The notes below the pieces were generated by a model that was not told the DNA's origin, did not search any database, and saw only the letters and a program-made list of their open reading frames with translations. A stretch of DNA of 64,000 nucleotides, from contig NZ_JACHIH010000002.1 of NCBI RefSeq assembly GCF_014203125.1, positions 186,001 through 250,000 on the forward strand, given 5' to 3'. Every line of letters begins with the position of its first letter. The first letter of the stretch is position 1. Shown here in pieces: positions 25,974 through 36,402 of the stretch. The translations under genes were made by a program, and so were the position numbers. The stretch comes from Rhodopseudomonas rhenobacensis. GTDB lineage: Bacteria > Pseudomonadota > Alphaproteobacteria > Rhizobiales > Xanthobacteraceae.

Positions 25974-26729
25974 TCAGGCCGCGGCATCGGCGTATTGCGC
26001 GTAGCCGGTGGCTTCGAGTTCGAGCGCCAGTTCCTTGCCGCCGCTCTTCACCACGCGGCCCTTCGACATCACGTGCACGACGTCGGGCACGATGTAGTCG
26101 AGCAGCCGCTGATAATGCGTGATCACCACCATGGCGCGGTCCGGCGAGCGCAGCTTGTTGACGCCGTCGGCGGCGACCCTGAGCGCATCGATGTCGAGCC
26201 CGGAATCCATCTCGTCGAGGATGCACAGGCTCGGCTGGAACAGCGCCATCTGCAGCACCTCGTTGCGCTTCTTCTCGCCGCCGGAAAACCCCACATTGAC
26301 GCCACGGCGCAGCATCTCCTGCGGAATGCCGAGCGAGGCCGCGACTTCGCGCACCTTCTTCAGAAAGTCCGGAGTGGAGAATTCGCCCTCGCCGCGCGCC
26401 TTGCGCTGCGCATTCAGCGCGGTGCGCAGGAAGGTCATGGTGGCGACGCCGGGGATTTCGACCGGATATTGGAACGCCAGGAACACGCCCTTGGCGGCGC
26501 GCATATCCGGCGCCATCTCCAACAGGTCCTCGCCTTTGAACAGGATTTCGCCGCCGGTGACTTCGTAGCCCGGCTTGCCGGCGATGACGTGGCTGAGCGT
26601 CGATTTGCCGGAGCCGTTCGGCCCCATGATGGCGTGCACCTCGCCGGCGTTGACGGAGAGCGTCAGGCCGTGAAGGATCTCGCGTTCCTCGACCCGGACC
26701 TGGAGATTTTTGACTTCAAGCAATGCCAT
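25974..26729 (-). CDS. sufC: Fe-S assembly ATPase SufC
   Basis: A 251-residue ABC-type ATPase. Walker A is MGPNGSGKSTLSHV, the signature is GFSGGEKKRNEVLQM, and Walker B is CILDEMDSGLDID. SufC binds SufB and SufD and drives scaffold rearrangement. It has a separate ~275-base leader that divides it from the VapBC-like pair, so it may have its own transcription start, though none is obvious. Confidence 0.96.
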   Translation of the reverse strand: MALLEVKNLQVRVEEREILHGLTLSVNAGEVHAIMGPNGSGKSTLSHVIAGKPGYEVTGGEILFKGEDLLEMAPDMRAAKGVFLAFQYPVEIPGVATMTFLRTALNAQRKARGEGEFSTPDFLKKVREVAASLGIPQEMLRRGVNVGFSGGEKKRNEVLQMALFQPSLCILDEMDSGLDIDALRVAADGVNKLRSPDRAMVVITHYQRLLDYIVPDVVHVMSKGRVVKSGGKELALELEATGYAQYADAAA

Positions 26730-26812
26730 GGTGTCGTCCGTCCTTTATGCTCGGCGCCATTCCGCGGTGCGCCTCAACGCCCCCACGGGATGATCGTAGA
26801 TTCCGTCGCTCA

Positions 26813-26868
26813 CTTAGTTCGTCTTAGTTCGAGTTCGGCTTGGTCTGAGTTCGTCTAAGTTCGTCGTT
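26813..26868 (-). repeat. Short imperfect direct repeats upstream of sufC
   Basis: Read on the minus strand, the unit GACGAACT or GAACTxAGAC is repeated about five times with variation. It sits between the VapC-like gene and sufC. No function is apparent; it could be a product of slippage. Confidence 0.5.
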
Positions 26869-27004
26869 CATGGTCCGGAATGTCCGCTTTGCGACCATCC
26901 CGGGCGATGAGCTATCGTAAGTTGTGACGTTGCAAGTCTTGCACCATTTCTCCAACTAACTCGTGGCCTTGTTCTCAAGTTGCGCAGTGCCACAATTCAT
27001 TCCG

Positions 27005-27400
27005 TTACCTTATGACGCGAACTTCGATGGGCAGATCGATCTTTGCCCATGCCCGATCCGCCGTGTAGGCCACCGCGCCGGTCTGCATCGCCAGTGCGAG
27101 GCAGGCCCGATCACCCAGCGACAATCCCAGCGCCCGCGTCGCCGGCCGCAATTCCGCGGAAAGTCTCGCCTGCTTCTCGTCGAAGGCGACGATCGACATT
27201 TCGATCCCCGCCAACATCCCGTCGATCGCGCTCGCCGAACCCGCCTTATCCCAGAGCCGTGTTCGCACTTCAGCGAGATTGACCGCGGAGACCAGGCCCA
27301 CACTTTCAAGCCCACGAAGCGCGCGGTACCCGGGCTCCTGCAGCGCGACCGCCAGCACCGCAGAGGCATCCAACACGATCGGCTTGCTACTCCGCGGCAT
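27005..27400 (-). CDS. VapC-like PIN-domain ribonuclease (putative toxin)
   Basis: About 131 residues with the PIN fold. The first acidic residue is in IVLDASAVLAV, a glutamate in VNLAEVRTRLWD, and the later acidics in LGLSLGDRACLALA and AYTADRAWAKID. PIN toxins cleave RNA, often initiator tRNA or rRNA. The ATG at 27400 overlaps the end of the AbrB-like gene by 14 bases; upstream codons in frame are not family-like. It lies inside the suf unit between sufB and sufC. Activity has not been shown. Confidence 0.85.
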   Translation of the reverse strand: MPRSSKPIVLDASAVLAVALQEPGYRALRGLESVGLVSAVNLAEVRTRLWDKAGSASAIDGMLAGIEMSIVAFDEKQARLSAELRPATRALGLSLGDRACLALAMQTGAVAYTADRAWAKIDLPIEVRVIR

Positions 27401-27700
27401 GATGTTGTGCGCCGAACTCCGGTTTCTCTCGCAAAAATTCAAGTCGACGTTCCACGATCAGTCCGTCAACGCCGGGCAGATCCTTCAGCACCGGACCGGG
27501 GTCGATCCCCTTTTCGATCATGCGCTGAATTTCCATCGCCAGAGTCATGTGCGATAGAATCTGGACGACACCGTCAACGACACGAACCATGACCCGACCG
27601 CCCGGCTCCAACTGCGCCGCAGCGAGACACGCGGCCGGCAGAGTCACGCTGCCGTCCAGACCAACATCAAGCCAAACCTGCATGACGTCGTCCGAACCGC

Positions 27701-27704
<4 letters not shown>
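27387..27704 (-). CDS. AbrB/SpoVT-like antitoxin partner of the PIN gene
   Basis: A 105-residue protein. The first half has the swapped-hairpin pattern of AbrB DNA-binding domains ([20 protein letters not shown] and [15 protein letters not shown]); the second half, with [20 protein letters not shown], is the likely toxin-binding tail. Its ATG overlaps the sufB TGA as ATGA (27701-27704), and it overlaps the PIN gene by 14 bases. The arrangement is the usual antitoxin-then-toxin order. Confidence 0.8.
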
Positions 27705-29182
<1,478 letters not shown>

Positions 29183-29255
29183 TCTATCCTCCGCTCGCGG
29201 TTTCAAGGACCGCGGTGGAATGGTTAAAGTGTATTACGCAACTGCGAGCATGAAA

Positions 29256-30425
29256 TCAGCTAGTTTGGAACCGTTCAAGCTCTGTTTCATCATCCCTTGT
29301 AATTAATGATCCGATCAGCTTTCGCCAAGCCTCGGCGCAGCGTTCGACGTCGCCTTCTGTGGTGGTCCAACCCAAACTGATGCGAATCGCGCTGCGGGTG
29401 AGCGCCTCGTCGACCTGCATCGCCCGCAGCACATGCGAGGGTTGCACTTTGCCCGACGAACACGCCGAGCCCGACGACACCGCGATCCCGGCGAGGTCGA
29501 AGCCGATCACCGCGGTCTCCGCCTTCAGCCCGGGCAGCCCGACCAGCGTGGTGTTGGGCAGCCGCGGCACGTCGCTTGCGAAAATCACGCTGCCTTGGGT
29601 TTGCCGCAAGATTTTTTCCAGCTTTTGACGCAGCTTTTGCATCCGCTCGGCGTCGCCCGGAAGCGCCGCGATCGCCGCCTTGACCGCGGCGCCAAAGCCG
29701 ACGATGCCGGCGACGTTCTCGGTTCCGGCGCGGCGGCCCTGCTCCTGCCCGCCGCCGCGCAGCAGCGGCTCGGAGATCGCGACCCCCTCGGCGAGAATCA
29801 AGGCGCCGACACCCTTCGGACCGCCGATCTTGTGCGCCGAGACCGAGACCAGATCGGCGCCTAATTGTTTGATATCGATCGGAATTTTTCCGAATGCCTG
29901 CACCGCATCGACATGCAGCAAGCCCCCCGCCCGATGCACCAGCTCAGCCACCGCGGCGATCGGCTGGATTGCGCCGGTCTCGTTATTGGCCAGCATCACC
30001 GACACCAGCGCCGGTCCGTCAGCTTCCAGCAGCAGCTTGAGATGTTCCAGGTCGACGACGCCGCTGCGGTCGACCGCCATCGCGCTGATGCGATCGGTGG
30101 CGAACCGCCCACCAGCCAGCACAGAGGCATGCTCGATCGACGAAATGATCAAGCGATCAAGGGGCTTGCCGAAAGTCTTCAACCCCGGCGTGAGCGCCAG
30201 GGCATTCGCCTCGGTGCCGCCGGAGGTGAAAATCACGTCCTGCGGCCGGGCGCCGACAGCGGCTGCGACGGCGGCGCGAGCTTCTTCGACAGCGCCGCGC
30301 GCGCGGCGGCCCTCGGCGTGAACCGCCGACGGATTGCCGAGCTCGAAAGCCGCCGCCATCGCCGCGCGGGCTTCCTCGCGCAGCGGCGTCGTCGCATTCC
30401 AGTCGAGATAAACCCGTCCCGTCAA
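29256..30425 (-). CDS. NifS/IscS-like cysteine desulfurase
   Basis: A 389-residue group I desulfurase. It starts with RVYLDWNATTPLREEAR, has the PLP lysine in SAHKIGGPKGVGAL, and an active cysteine in SSGSACSSGKVQPSH. This sets it apart from SufS at 23380-24627, so the unit has two desulfurases. The start appears to be TTG at 30425 with a GGAG site 6 bases upstream, an unusual start codon. No IscR or RirA regulator gene is present in this window. Confidence 0.93.
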   Translation of the reverse strand: MTGRVYLDWNATTPLREEARAAMAAAFELGNPSAVHAEGRRARGAVEEARAAVAAAVGARPQDVIFTSGGTEANALALTPGLKTFGKPLDRLIISSIEHASVLAGGRFATDRISAMAVDRSGVVDLEHLKLLLEADGPALVSVMLANNETGAIQPIAAVAELVHRAGGLLHVDAVQAFGKIPIDIKQLGADLVSVSAHKIGGPKGVGALILAEGVAISEPLLRGGGQEQGRRAGTENVAGIVGFGAAVKAAIAALPGDAERMQKLRQKLEKILRQTQGSVIFASDVPRLPNTTLVGLPGLKAETAVIGFDLAGIAVSSGSACSSGKVQPSHVLRAMQVDEALTRSAIRISLGWTTTEGDVERCAEAWRKLIGSLITRDDETELERFQTS

Positions 30426-30675
30426 ATCAGACTCCGGTCAATGGCTTCCCCACATCTAGGCAGCCGCGCGGAAGATGCCAACGGAACCCGGCGGTTGGCG
30501 GCCGCCGTGCTCAATATGCTTGCAATTGGCCCCTGGCCCCATGCTAGAACGCGGCCTCCGTTCCATCGCCTTTGGCCCGCTGTCATGGCGCTGATCGCAC
30601 CTTATTCGCACGGCCTGGTCTGCGCAGAGCCTTAAGAGCCCGCCCCACGTCGGCTGAGTCTGCCAAGGAAAATCA

Positions 30676-31323
30676 ATGCCTGAAGTCATTTTCACCGGTC
30701 CCGCAGGTCGATTGGAAGGCCGCTATCATCCGGCCAAGCAGAAGAATGCGCCGATCGCCATGGTGCTGCATCCGCATCCGCAGTTCCACGGCACCATGAA
30801 TCACCAGATCATCTACCAATGCTATTACGCCTTCGTGCATCGTGGTTTTTCGGTGCTGCGCTTCAACTTCCGCGGCGTCGGCCGCAGCCAGGGCTCGTTC
30901 GACCACGGCACCGGCGAATTGTCCGATGCCGCCTCGGCGCTGGACTGGGCGCAGACCATCAATCCCGAAGCCCGCGCCTGCTGGGTCGCCGGCTTCTCGT
31001 TCGGCGCCTGGATCGGCATGCAGCTGTTGATGCGCCGGCCCGAGGTCGAAGGCTTCATCTCGATCGCGCCGCCAGCCAATCTCTACGACTTCTCGTTCTT
31101 GGCACCCTGCCCGTCCTCGGGCCTGATCGTGCATGGCGAGAAGGACGCGGTGGTGCCGCCGAAGGACGTCAACACCCTGGTCGAAAAGCTGAAGACCCAG
31201 AAGGGCATCGTCATCGACCAGCACATCATTCCCGGCGCCAACCATTTCTTCGACGGCAAGCTGCAGCCGCTGATGGAGTCGGTCACCGGCTATCTCGACA
31301 TGCGCCTCGCCAACGTCCGCTGA
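30676..31323 (+). CDS. Alpha/beta hydrolase, dienelactone-hydrolase-like
   Basis: A 215-residue hydrolase. The oxyanion/lid pattern HPHPQFHGTMNHQI and the nucleophile elbow AGFSFGAWIG (serine as nucleophile) are clear. The catalytic aspartate is in VHGEKDAVVPP and the histidine in IPGANHFFDGKL. It belongs to the small serine-hydrolase group often annotated as uncharacterised. It is divergent from the NifS-like gene, sharing the ~250-base spacer. Confidence 0.88.
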   Translation: MPEVIFTGPAGRLEGRYHPAKQKNAPIAMVLHPHPQFHGTMNHQIIYQCYYAFVHRGFSVLRFNFRGVGRSQGSFDHGTGELSDAASALDWAQTINPEARACWVAGFSFGAWIGMQLLMRRPEVEGFISIAPPANLYDFSFLAPCPSSGLIVHGEKDAVVPPKDVNTLVEKLKTQKGIVIDQHIIPGANHFFDGKLQPLMESVTGYLDMRLANVR

Positions 31324-31336
31324 GTTCGGACGACGT

Positions 31337-31418
31337 GTAGGGTGGGCAAAGGCGCTCTTGCGCCGTGCCCACCAGCCGCATCCGCGGTGGGCACGCTTCG
31401 CTTTGCCCCACCCTACGT
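31337..31418 (+). repeat. GTAGGGTGGGCAAAG-type palindromic repeat (family E)
   Basis: Begins GTAGGGTGGGCAAAG and ends CTTTGCCCCACCCTAC, an imperfect palindrome of ~82 bases. Similar elements are common in Bradyrhizobium and relatives. One copy is present here, just after the hydrolase stop. Confidence 0.7.
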
Positions 31419-31432
31419 TACGCCTCGCAAAT

Positions 31433-32533
31433 CTACGGCCGCGCGATTAGCCCGCCGGTCATCGGGATCGCCACCCCGGTGGTCTGCGGATAGGTCAGCG
31501 GCAGGCCTTTCAGCCCGCGCGCGGCGAGAAAGCCGAATGCCTGCGCCTCCATGGCGTCGGCCGACCAGCCGAGCGCGTCGGCGTTCTCCACGCTCGCCGG
31601 CGAAAGCTGCTCGCGCAACATCCGCAGCAAGGTCAGATTGCGCGCGCCGCCGCCGGTGACGACGACGCTCAGCGGCGGCTTCGGCAACAGCGGCACGACC
31701 GCGGCGATCGCCGCCGCGGTGAACGCGGTCAGCGTCGCGGCGCCATCGGCCGGCGCCAGCTTCGGCAAGGCCAGAGCCGCAAACTCGTTACGGTCCAGCG
31801 ACTTCGGCGGCGGCGCGGCGAAGAACGGCAGCTGCAGCGCGGCGGCGACGAAGGCCTGATCGATCGCGCCCTGCGCCGCCAGCCTTCCCTCGCTGTCGAA
31901 CGGCTGGCCGGTCGTCCGGAACACGAAGTCGTCGAGCAGCGCATTGCCCGGGCCGGTGTCGCAGGCGATCAGCACATCGCCGTCGATATAGCTGATGTTG
32001 GAGACCCCGCCGATATTCACCACCACGATCGGGCCCGCGCGGTCCAGCGACTGCGCCAGCGCCCGATGATAGACCGGCACGAACGGCGCGCCCTGGCCGC
32101 CGGCCGCGACGTCGGCGGCGCGGAAATCATGCATCACCGGAACCCGAATTGCCTTGGCGAGCGCCGCGGCGTCGCCGATCTGCACGGTGAGCCGCTGCGC
32201 CGGGCGGTGCAGCACGGTCTGGCCGTGAAATCCGACAATATCGACGTCCTCGCGGGCGATGCCGTGTTGCGCGGTGAAGCTGGCCACCGCCTCCGCATGG
32301 GCGAGCGTGACCACCCGTTCGGCCTCGAACAGCACGCCTGGCCGGTCCTCGCGCCGCGTGAGATGCACCGCCTCGGCCAGCGCCTGGCGCAGCAGCGCGC
32401 GTTCGACCTCGCTGTAGGGCCGGTAGCCCGAGGGGCCGAGCGCGGCCACCCGCCGGCCGTCGGTCTTGACCAAAGCGACGTCGACCCCGTCGAGCGAGGT
32501 GCCGCTCATCAGTCCGATCGCGGTCATCAGCAT
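31433..32533 (-). CDS. anmK: Anhydro-N-acetylmuramic acid kinase
   Basis: About 366 residues. The enzyme phosphorylates anhydro-MurNAc released in cell-wall turnover so that it can be recycled. Sugar-kinase motifs: GLMSGTSLDGVDVALV, GFHGQTVLHRP, NIGGVSNISYIDG, CDTGPGNALLDDF, and TGGGARNLTLLRML. The start at 32533 has GGGAGGTG upstream; a longer ORF start at 32593 is less likely. It is divergent from tyrS, an arrangement kept in many Alphaproteobacteria. Confidence 0.95.
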   Translation of the reverse strand: MLMTAIGLMSGTSLDGVDVALVKTDGRRVAALGPSGYRPYSEVERALLRQALAEAVHLTRREDRPGVLFEAERVVTLAHAEAVASFTAQHGIAREDVDIVGFHGQTVLHRPAQRLTVQIGDAAALAKAIRVPVMHDFRAADVAAGGQGAPFVPVYHRALAQSLDRAGPIVVVNIGGVSNISYIDGDVLIACDTGPGNALLDDFVFRTTGQPFDSEGRLAAQGAIDQAFVAAALQLPFFAAPPPKSLDRNEFAALALPKLAPADGAATLTAFTAAAIAAVVPLLPKPPLSVVVTGGGARNLTLLRMLREQLSPASVENADALGWSADAMEAQAFGFLAARGLKGLPLTYPQTTGVAIPMTGGLIARP

Positions 32534-32698
32534 GGGCACCTCCCGGCAGTGGCGCTGTCGCGCGCCAACGTCCAACTTGTGTCGCGCAACCACATCTTAT
32601 AATGCCACGGGGCGCCGCCATTCGGCAGTCTTCCTCCCGACACGCGCCGCGATTCATTGCCGACAACGTGAACTAAGAATGAGCCGGGTCCCACAGCG

Positions 32699-33955
32699 AT
32701 GACTGCATTTAAATCAGATTTTCTGAATGTTCTGCAAAGCCGCGGCTTCATCCATCAGATTTCGGATCCGGAATCGCTGGACGCCTTGGCGGCGCGCGGC
32801 GAAGTGGTGTCCTATGTCGGCTACGACTGCACCGCGGCCTCGCTGCACGTCGGCCATCTGTTGTCGATCATGATGCTGCATTGGCTGCAGGCCACCGGCA
32901 ACAAGCCGATCGCGCTGATGGGCGGCGGCACCACAAGGGTCGGCGACCCGTCGGGCCGCGACGAAACCCGCAAGATCCTGACCTACGAGCAGATCGACGC
33001 CAACAAGGACTCGATCAAGGGCACCTTCGCCAAGTTCATCGAGTTCGGTGACGGCAAGAGCGACGCCGTCATGGCCGACAATGCCGAATGGCTGACCAAA
33101 CTCAACTACATCGAAATGCTGCGCGACGTCGGCCGGCATTTCTCGATCAACCGCATGCTCACCATGGACTCGGTGAAGATGCGGCTCGAGCGCGAGCAGG
33201 AACTGTCGTTCATCGAATTCAACTACATGATCCTGCAGTCCTACGATTTCGTCGAATTGGCGCGGCGCTACGGCTGCAATCTGCAGATGGGCGGCTCCGA
33301 CCAATGGGGCAACATCGTCAACGGCGTCGATCTCGGCCGCCGCATGGGCACGCATCAGCTGCACGCGCTGACCTGCCCGCTGCTCACCACCTCGTCGGGC
33401 GCCAAGATGGGCAAGACCGCCGCCGGCGCGGTCTGGCTCAACGGCGACATGCTGTCGGCCTATGACTACTGGCAGTACTGGCGCAACACCGAGGACGCCG
33501 ACGTCGAGCGCTTTCTCAAGCTGTTCACGCTGCTGCCGCTCGACGAAGTGGCGCGGCTCGCGGCGCTGAAGGGCCAGGACATCAACGAAGCCAAGAAGAT
33601 CTTGGCGACCGAAGCCACCGCGCTGATCCATGGCCGCGACGCCGCCGACAAGGCTGAAGCCACTGCCCGCACCACGTTCGAGCAAGGCGGCACCGCCAGC
33701 GACCTGCCGACCGTCGAACTGCCGCGCGCCGAACTCGACGCCGGGCTCGGCGTGCTGGTGGCGTTCGCCGAGAAGACCGGCTTGGTTGCCTCCAACGGCG
33801 AGGCGCGGCGCCAGATCAAGGCCGGCGGCCTCAAGGTCAACGACATCGCGGTGACCGACGAGAAGATGGCGCTGACCGCGGCCGACCTCACCGCCGACGG
33901 CGTGATCAAATTGTCGATGGGCAAGAAGAAGCACGTGCTGCTGCGCCCGGCGTAA
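32699..33955 (+). CDS. tyrS: Tyrosyl-tRNA synthetase
   Basis: A 418-residue class I synthetase charging tRNA-Tyr. The HIGH-like motif is HVGHLLSIM, and the KMSKS equivalent is the GAKMGKT segment. The substrate-recognition region [14 protein letters not shown] is present. A C-terminal S4-like RNA-binding domain begins near [14 protein letters not shown]. Length is normal for the bacterial TyrS group. Confidence 0.97.
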   Translation: MTAFKSDFLNVLQSRGFIHQISDPESLDALAARGEVVSYVGYDCTAASLHVGHLLSIMMLHWLQATGNKPIALMGGGTTRVGDPSGRDETRKILTYEQIDANKDSIKGTFAKFIEFGDGKSDAVMADNAEWLTKLNYIEMLRDVGRHFSINRMLTMDSVKMRLEREQELSFIEFNYMILQSYDFVELARRYGCNLQMGGSDQWGNIVNGVDLGRRMGTHQLHALTCPLLTTSSGAKMGKTAAGAVWLNGDMLSAYDYWQYWRNTEDADVERFLKLFTLLPLDEVARLAALKGQDINEAKKILATEATALIHGRDAADKAEATARTTFEQGGTASDLPTVELPRAELDAGLGVLVAFAEKTGLVASNGEARRQIKAGGLKVNDIAVTDEKMALTAADLTADGVIKLSMGKKKHVLLRPA

Positions 33956-34468
33956 CGCCGCGGCCAGCACCAACGATTGCGCGGCGCCCGCTGCTGGACG
34001 ATCGCTTCACGTTGGACGTCCCGCGCGGGCGCGAGCCGGCGTGACGAAGCGCCGCCTCAGAGTCTGACTCAAAAAGCGATCAATGAAATCAGGCATTCAA
34101 CGCGTCATTGCGAGGAGCTCTTGCGACGAAGCAATCCAGGGCCACGCAAGAAGCCCTGGATTGCTTCGCCCTTCGGCCGGCGCTACGCGCCGTCCTCGGC
34201 TCGCAATGACAAAAGACCCCTGGTTTTGCTCGGTGCTTTTTCGGTCAGGCTCTCAGGACGCCATGCACGCGAGCCGCGCAATGCTTAATACTTTCTCGCC
34301 AACAGTGGCCACGACGCACAACTAAGCGCTGCATTATCCGCTCCACACGACGCCGCGTCGTGGGTCCGCCTCCGTACAATCACGGATGCCGATGAGTTGC
34401 AGCGGTAATTTCACGATTCGGAAGGAACTCACCACGTAGTTTCCGCAAGTTCTGGATTTGAGGTCACG
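33956..34468. other. Intergenic region between tyrS and the chemoreceptor gene
   Basis: 513 bases with no gene. It holds repeat family B copy 2 (34075-34210). The rest shows no further feature I can support. Confidence 0.6.
34075..34210 (+). repeat. Dispersed inverted repeat, family B copy 2
   Basis: CGTCATTGCGAGG to CTCGCAATGAC with the central CAATCCAGG stem. It matches the reverse complement of 9752-9889, including the AAATCAGGC flank on the left. Confidence 0.85.
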
Positions 34469-36166
34469 ATGAACTTGCTCAGCCGCTTCACTATTCGCAC
34501 CAAGATCTCCAGCATGGTGGCGCTGTCGGCTGCGGCCGTTTGTGCCACCGTCGCCGTGGCGGCTTCGCTCAACCAGAGTCGCATGCTGCACGACCGCATG
34601 GCGCAGCTGCAGACCGCGGTGGACATCGTGACCGGCATGGCGCAGTCGCTGCAGAACGAGGTTGTCGCCGGCAAGCTGACGCGGGCGGAAGCGGAACTGC
34701 AGTTTCGCGCCCGCGCCGCGGGCATGCGGTTCAGCAACGGCCAGGGCTATCCGGCCGCTTACCGGGTGTCTGATTTCAGCGTGATGATGAACGCCTCCGA
34801 CGCGAAACTCGAAGACAAGATCACCGGCACGAAGGATGCCAACGGCGTCGAAATCACCCGAGCCATCGTGGACGCCGCGCGATCCAACAGCGAGGGCGGC
34901 ACCACGACCTATCTGTGGCCGCGTCCGGGCCAGGCCACGCCGATCCCGAAATTGGTGTTCACACGGGTGTTTCAGCCGTGGAATATCGCGATTGCCGGGG
35001 GCCTCTATGTCGACGATCTCGAGGCCGACGTCCGTGCGCTGCTGATCAAGCTCAGCTCGATCGGCGCCGGCGTGCTGGCGCTGATCGGGCTGTTGTCCTG
35101 GCTGATCGCCCGAGATGTGCTGGGCGCGTTGAAGCGGCAGCAGACCCGGATGCAGAACATCGCCAACGGCTCGCTCGACGAGGTGGTCGGCGAGACCGAT
35201 CGCGGCGACGAGATCGGCCGGATGGCCGAGACCCTGGAGATGCTGCGCAAGACCGCCCTCACCGCGCGCACTTTGGAGAGCGAACAGGCGGTCCACAAAG
35301 AGCGCAGCGAAGCCGAAAAGCGCGAAGCGCTGCTGGCGCTGGCCGATCGTTTCGACGCCTCGGTCGGACAATTGGTCGGGCTGATGGCTTCGAGCTCGTC
35401 GGACCTGGAGACCACCGCGCGGTCGATGACCGGCACCGCCGAACGCACCAATCAGCAGGCCACCGTGGTGTCCTCGGCCGCCGAAGAAGCCAGCACGCGG
35501 GTGCAAACCGTGGCCTCGGCCGCCGAAGAACTCACCTCGTCGATCACCGAGATCAGCCGTCAGGTCGCGCAATCCGCCAAGATCAGCGGCCACGCCGTGG
35601 AAAGCGCGCGGCGCACCGACACCATCGTGCGCGCGCTGTCGGACGGCGCGCAGCAGATCGAGCACGTCGCCGAATTGATCTCCAACATCGCCGGTCAGAC
35701 CAATTTGCTGGCGCTGAACGCCACCATCGAAGCGGCGCGCGCCGGCGACGCCGGCCGCGGCTTTGCGGTGGTCGCCTCCGAAGTCAAAAGCCTGGCCGGA
35801 CAGACCGCGGAGGCCACCAAGGAGATCGGCAACCGGATCGCACAGATCCAGGCCGCCACCAAGGAGGCCGTCAGCGCCATCGAAGGCATCACCGCCACCA
35901 TCGAAGAGGTCAGCGCGATCGCCACCACCATCGCCTCGGCGATCGAGGAACAAGGCGCCGCGACCGCCGAGATCGCCCGCAACGTCACCCAGACCGCGCA
36001 GGCGACCCAGGCCGTCACCACCAATATCGGCGGCGTCAGCAGCGCGGCCAACGAGACCGGCGGCGCCGCCAATCTGGTGCTGAGCTCGGCCGCCAACCTG
36101 TCGAAGCAGGCCGGGCAGCTCTCCGGCGAGGTCAACACCTTCCTGGCCGGCGTCCGCGCTGCCTAG
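34469..36166 (+). CDS. Methyl-accepting chemotaxis protein with Cache-type sensor
   Basis: A 565-residue chemoreceptor. The N-terminal membrane helix ([20 protein letters not shown]) is followed by a single-Cache-like periplasmic domain ([47 protein letters not shown]) and a second helix ([18 protein letters not shown]). A HAMP linker follows, and the signalling tip has [19 protein letters not shown] near residue 415. The long signalling helices end at STAV-like [18 protein letters not shown]. The ligand is unknown; no che genes are in this window. Confidence 0.93.
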   Translation: MNLLSRFTIRTKISSMVALSAAAVCATVAVAASLNQSRMLHDRMAQLQTAVDIVTGMAQSLQNEVVAGKLTRAEAELQFRARAAGMRFSNGQGYPAAYRVSDFSVMMNASDAKLEDKITGTKDANGVEITRAIVDAARSNSEGGTTTYLWPRPGQATPIPKLVFTRVFQPWNIAIAGGLYVDDLEADVRALLIKLSSIGAGVLALIGLLSWLIARDVLGALKRQQTRMQNIANGSLDEVVGETDRGDEIGRMAETLEMLRKTALTARTLESEQAVHKERSEAEKREALLALADRFDASVGQLVGLMASSSSDLETTARSMTGTAERTNQQATVVSSAAEEASTRVQTVASAAEELTSSITEISRQVAQSAKISGHAVESARRTDTIVRALSDGAQQIEHVAELISNIAGQTNLLALNATIEAARAGDAGRGFAVVASEVKSLAGQTAEATKEIGNRIAQIQAATKEAVSAIEGITATIEEVSAIATTIASAIEEQGAATAEIARNVTQTAQATQAVTTNIGGVSSAANETGGAANLVLSSAANLSKQAGQLSGEVNTFLAGVRAA

Positions 36167-36351
36167 AGCACTTTCGGTTGGGATTGAAGCATCCAATACA
36201 AATGCTGTCGTCATTCCGGATTGCGAGTTCGCAAGAACGAGCAAGTCCGGAATCCATATCCCCTGCAGGGGTTATGGATTCCGGGCTCGCTCGCAGCTAT
36301 CGCTGCTCGCGCCCCGGAATGACAGCCTGGGAATATTGAAGCGCATCAATC
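36166..36351 (-). repeat. Dispersed inverted repeat, family C copy 2
   Basis: CGTCATTCCGG to CCGGAATGACA with the ATGGATTCCGGGCTCGCTCG core. It matches the reverse complement of 10393-10574, including the GTTGGGATTGAAGCATCC flank. Confidence 0.85.
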
Positions 36352-36380
36352 AAACTCGAACAGTCTCTAGCTGATCACTG

Positions 36381-36401
36381 CGCCCGGCCGGTCGGCCGGG
36401 C
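36381..36401 (-). terminator. Perfect hairpin just after the AsmA-like gene
   Basis: GCCCGGCC-GGTC-GGCCGGGC (36382-36401) is a perfect 8-base stem starting 1 base after the stop codon. No T-run follows, so termination is not certain. Confidence 0.4.
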
Positions 36402-36402
36402 G

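Noticed and set aside
24933-26858. Plus-strand ORF opposite sufD and sufC
   Set aside because: Shadow of two strongly supported Suf genes.
26820-26896. 24-codon ORF upstream of sufC on the minus strand
   Set aside because: Within direct repeats, with no ribosome site or terminator; too weak to call a gene or leader.
30426-30675. Iron-responsive operator (ICE/Irr or RirA box) upstream of the NifS-like gene
   Set aside because: Only partial half-site resemblance; no symmetric motif was found.
34334-36244. Glycine-rich ORF of ~636 codons opposite the chemoreceptor
   Set aside because: Shadow of the methyl-accepting protein's repetitive helices.
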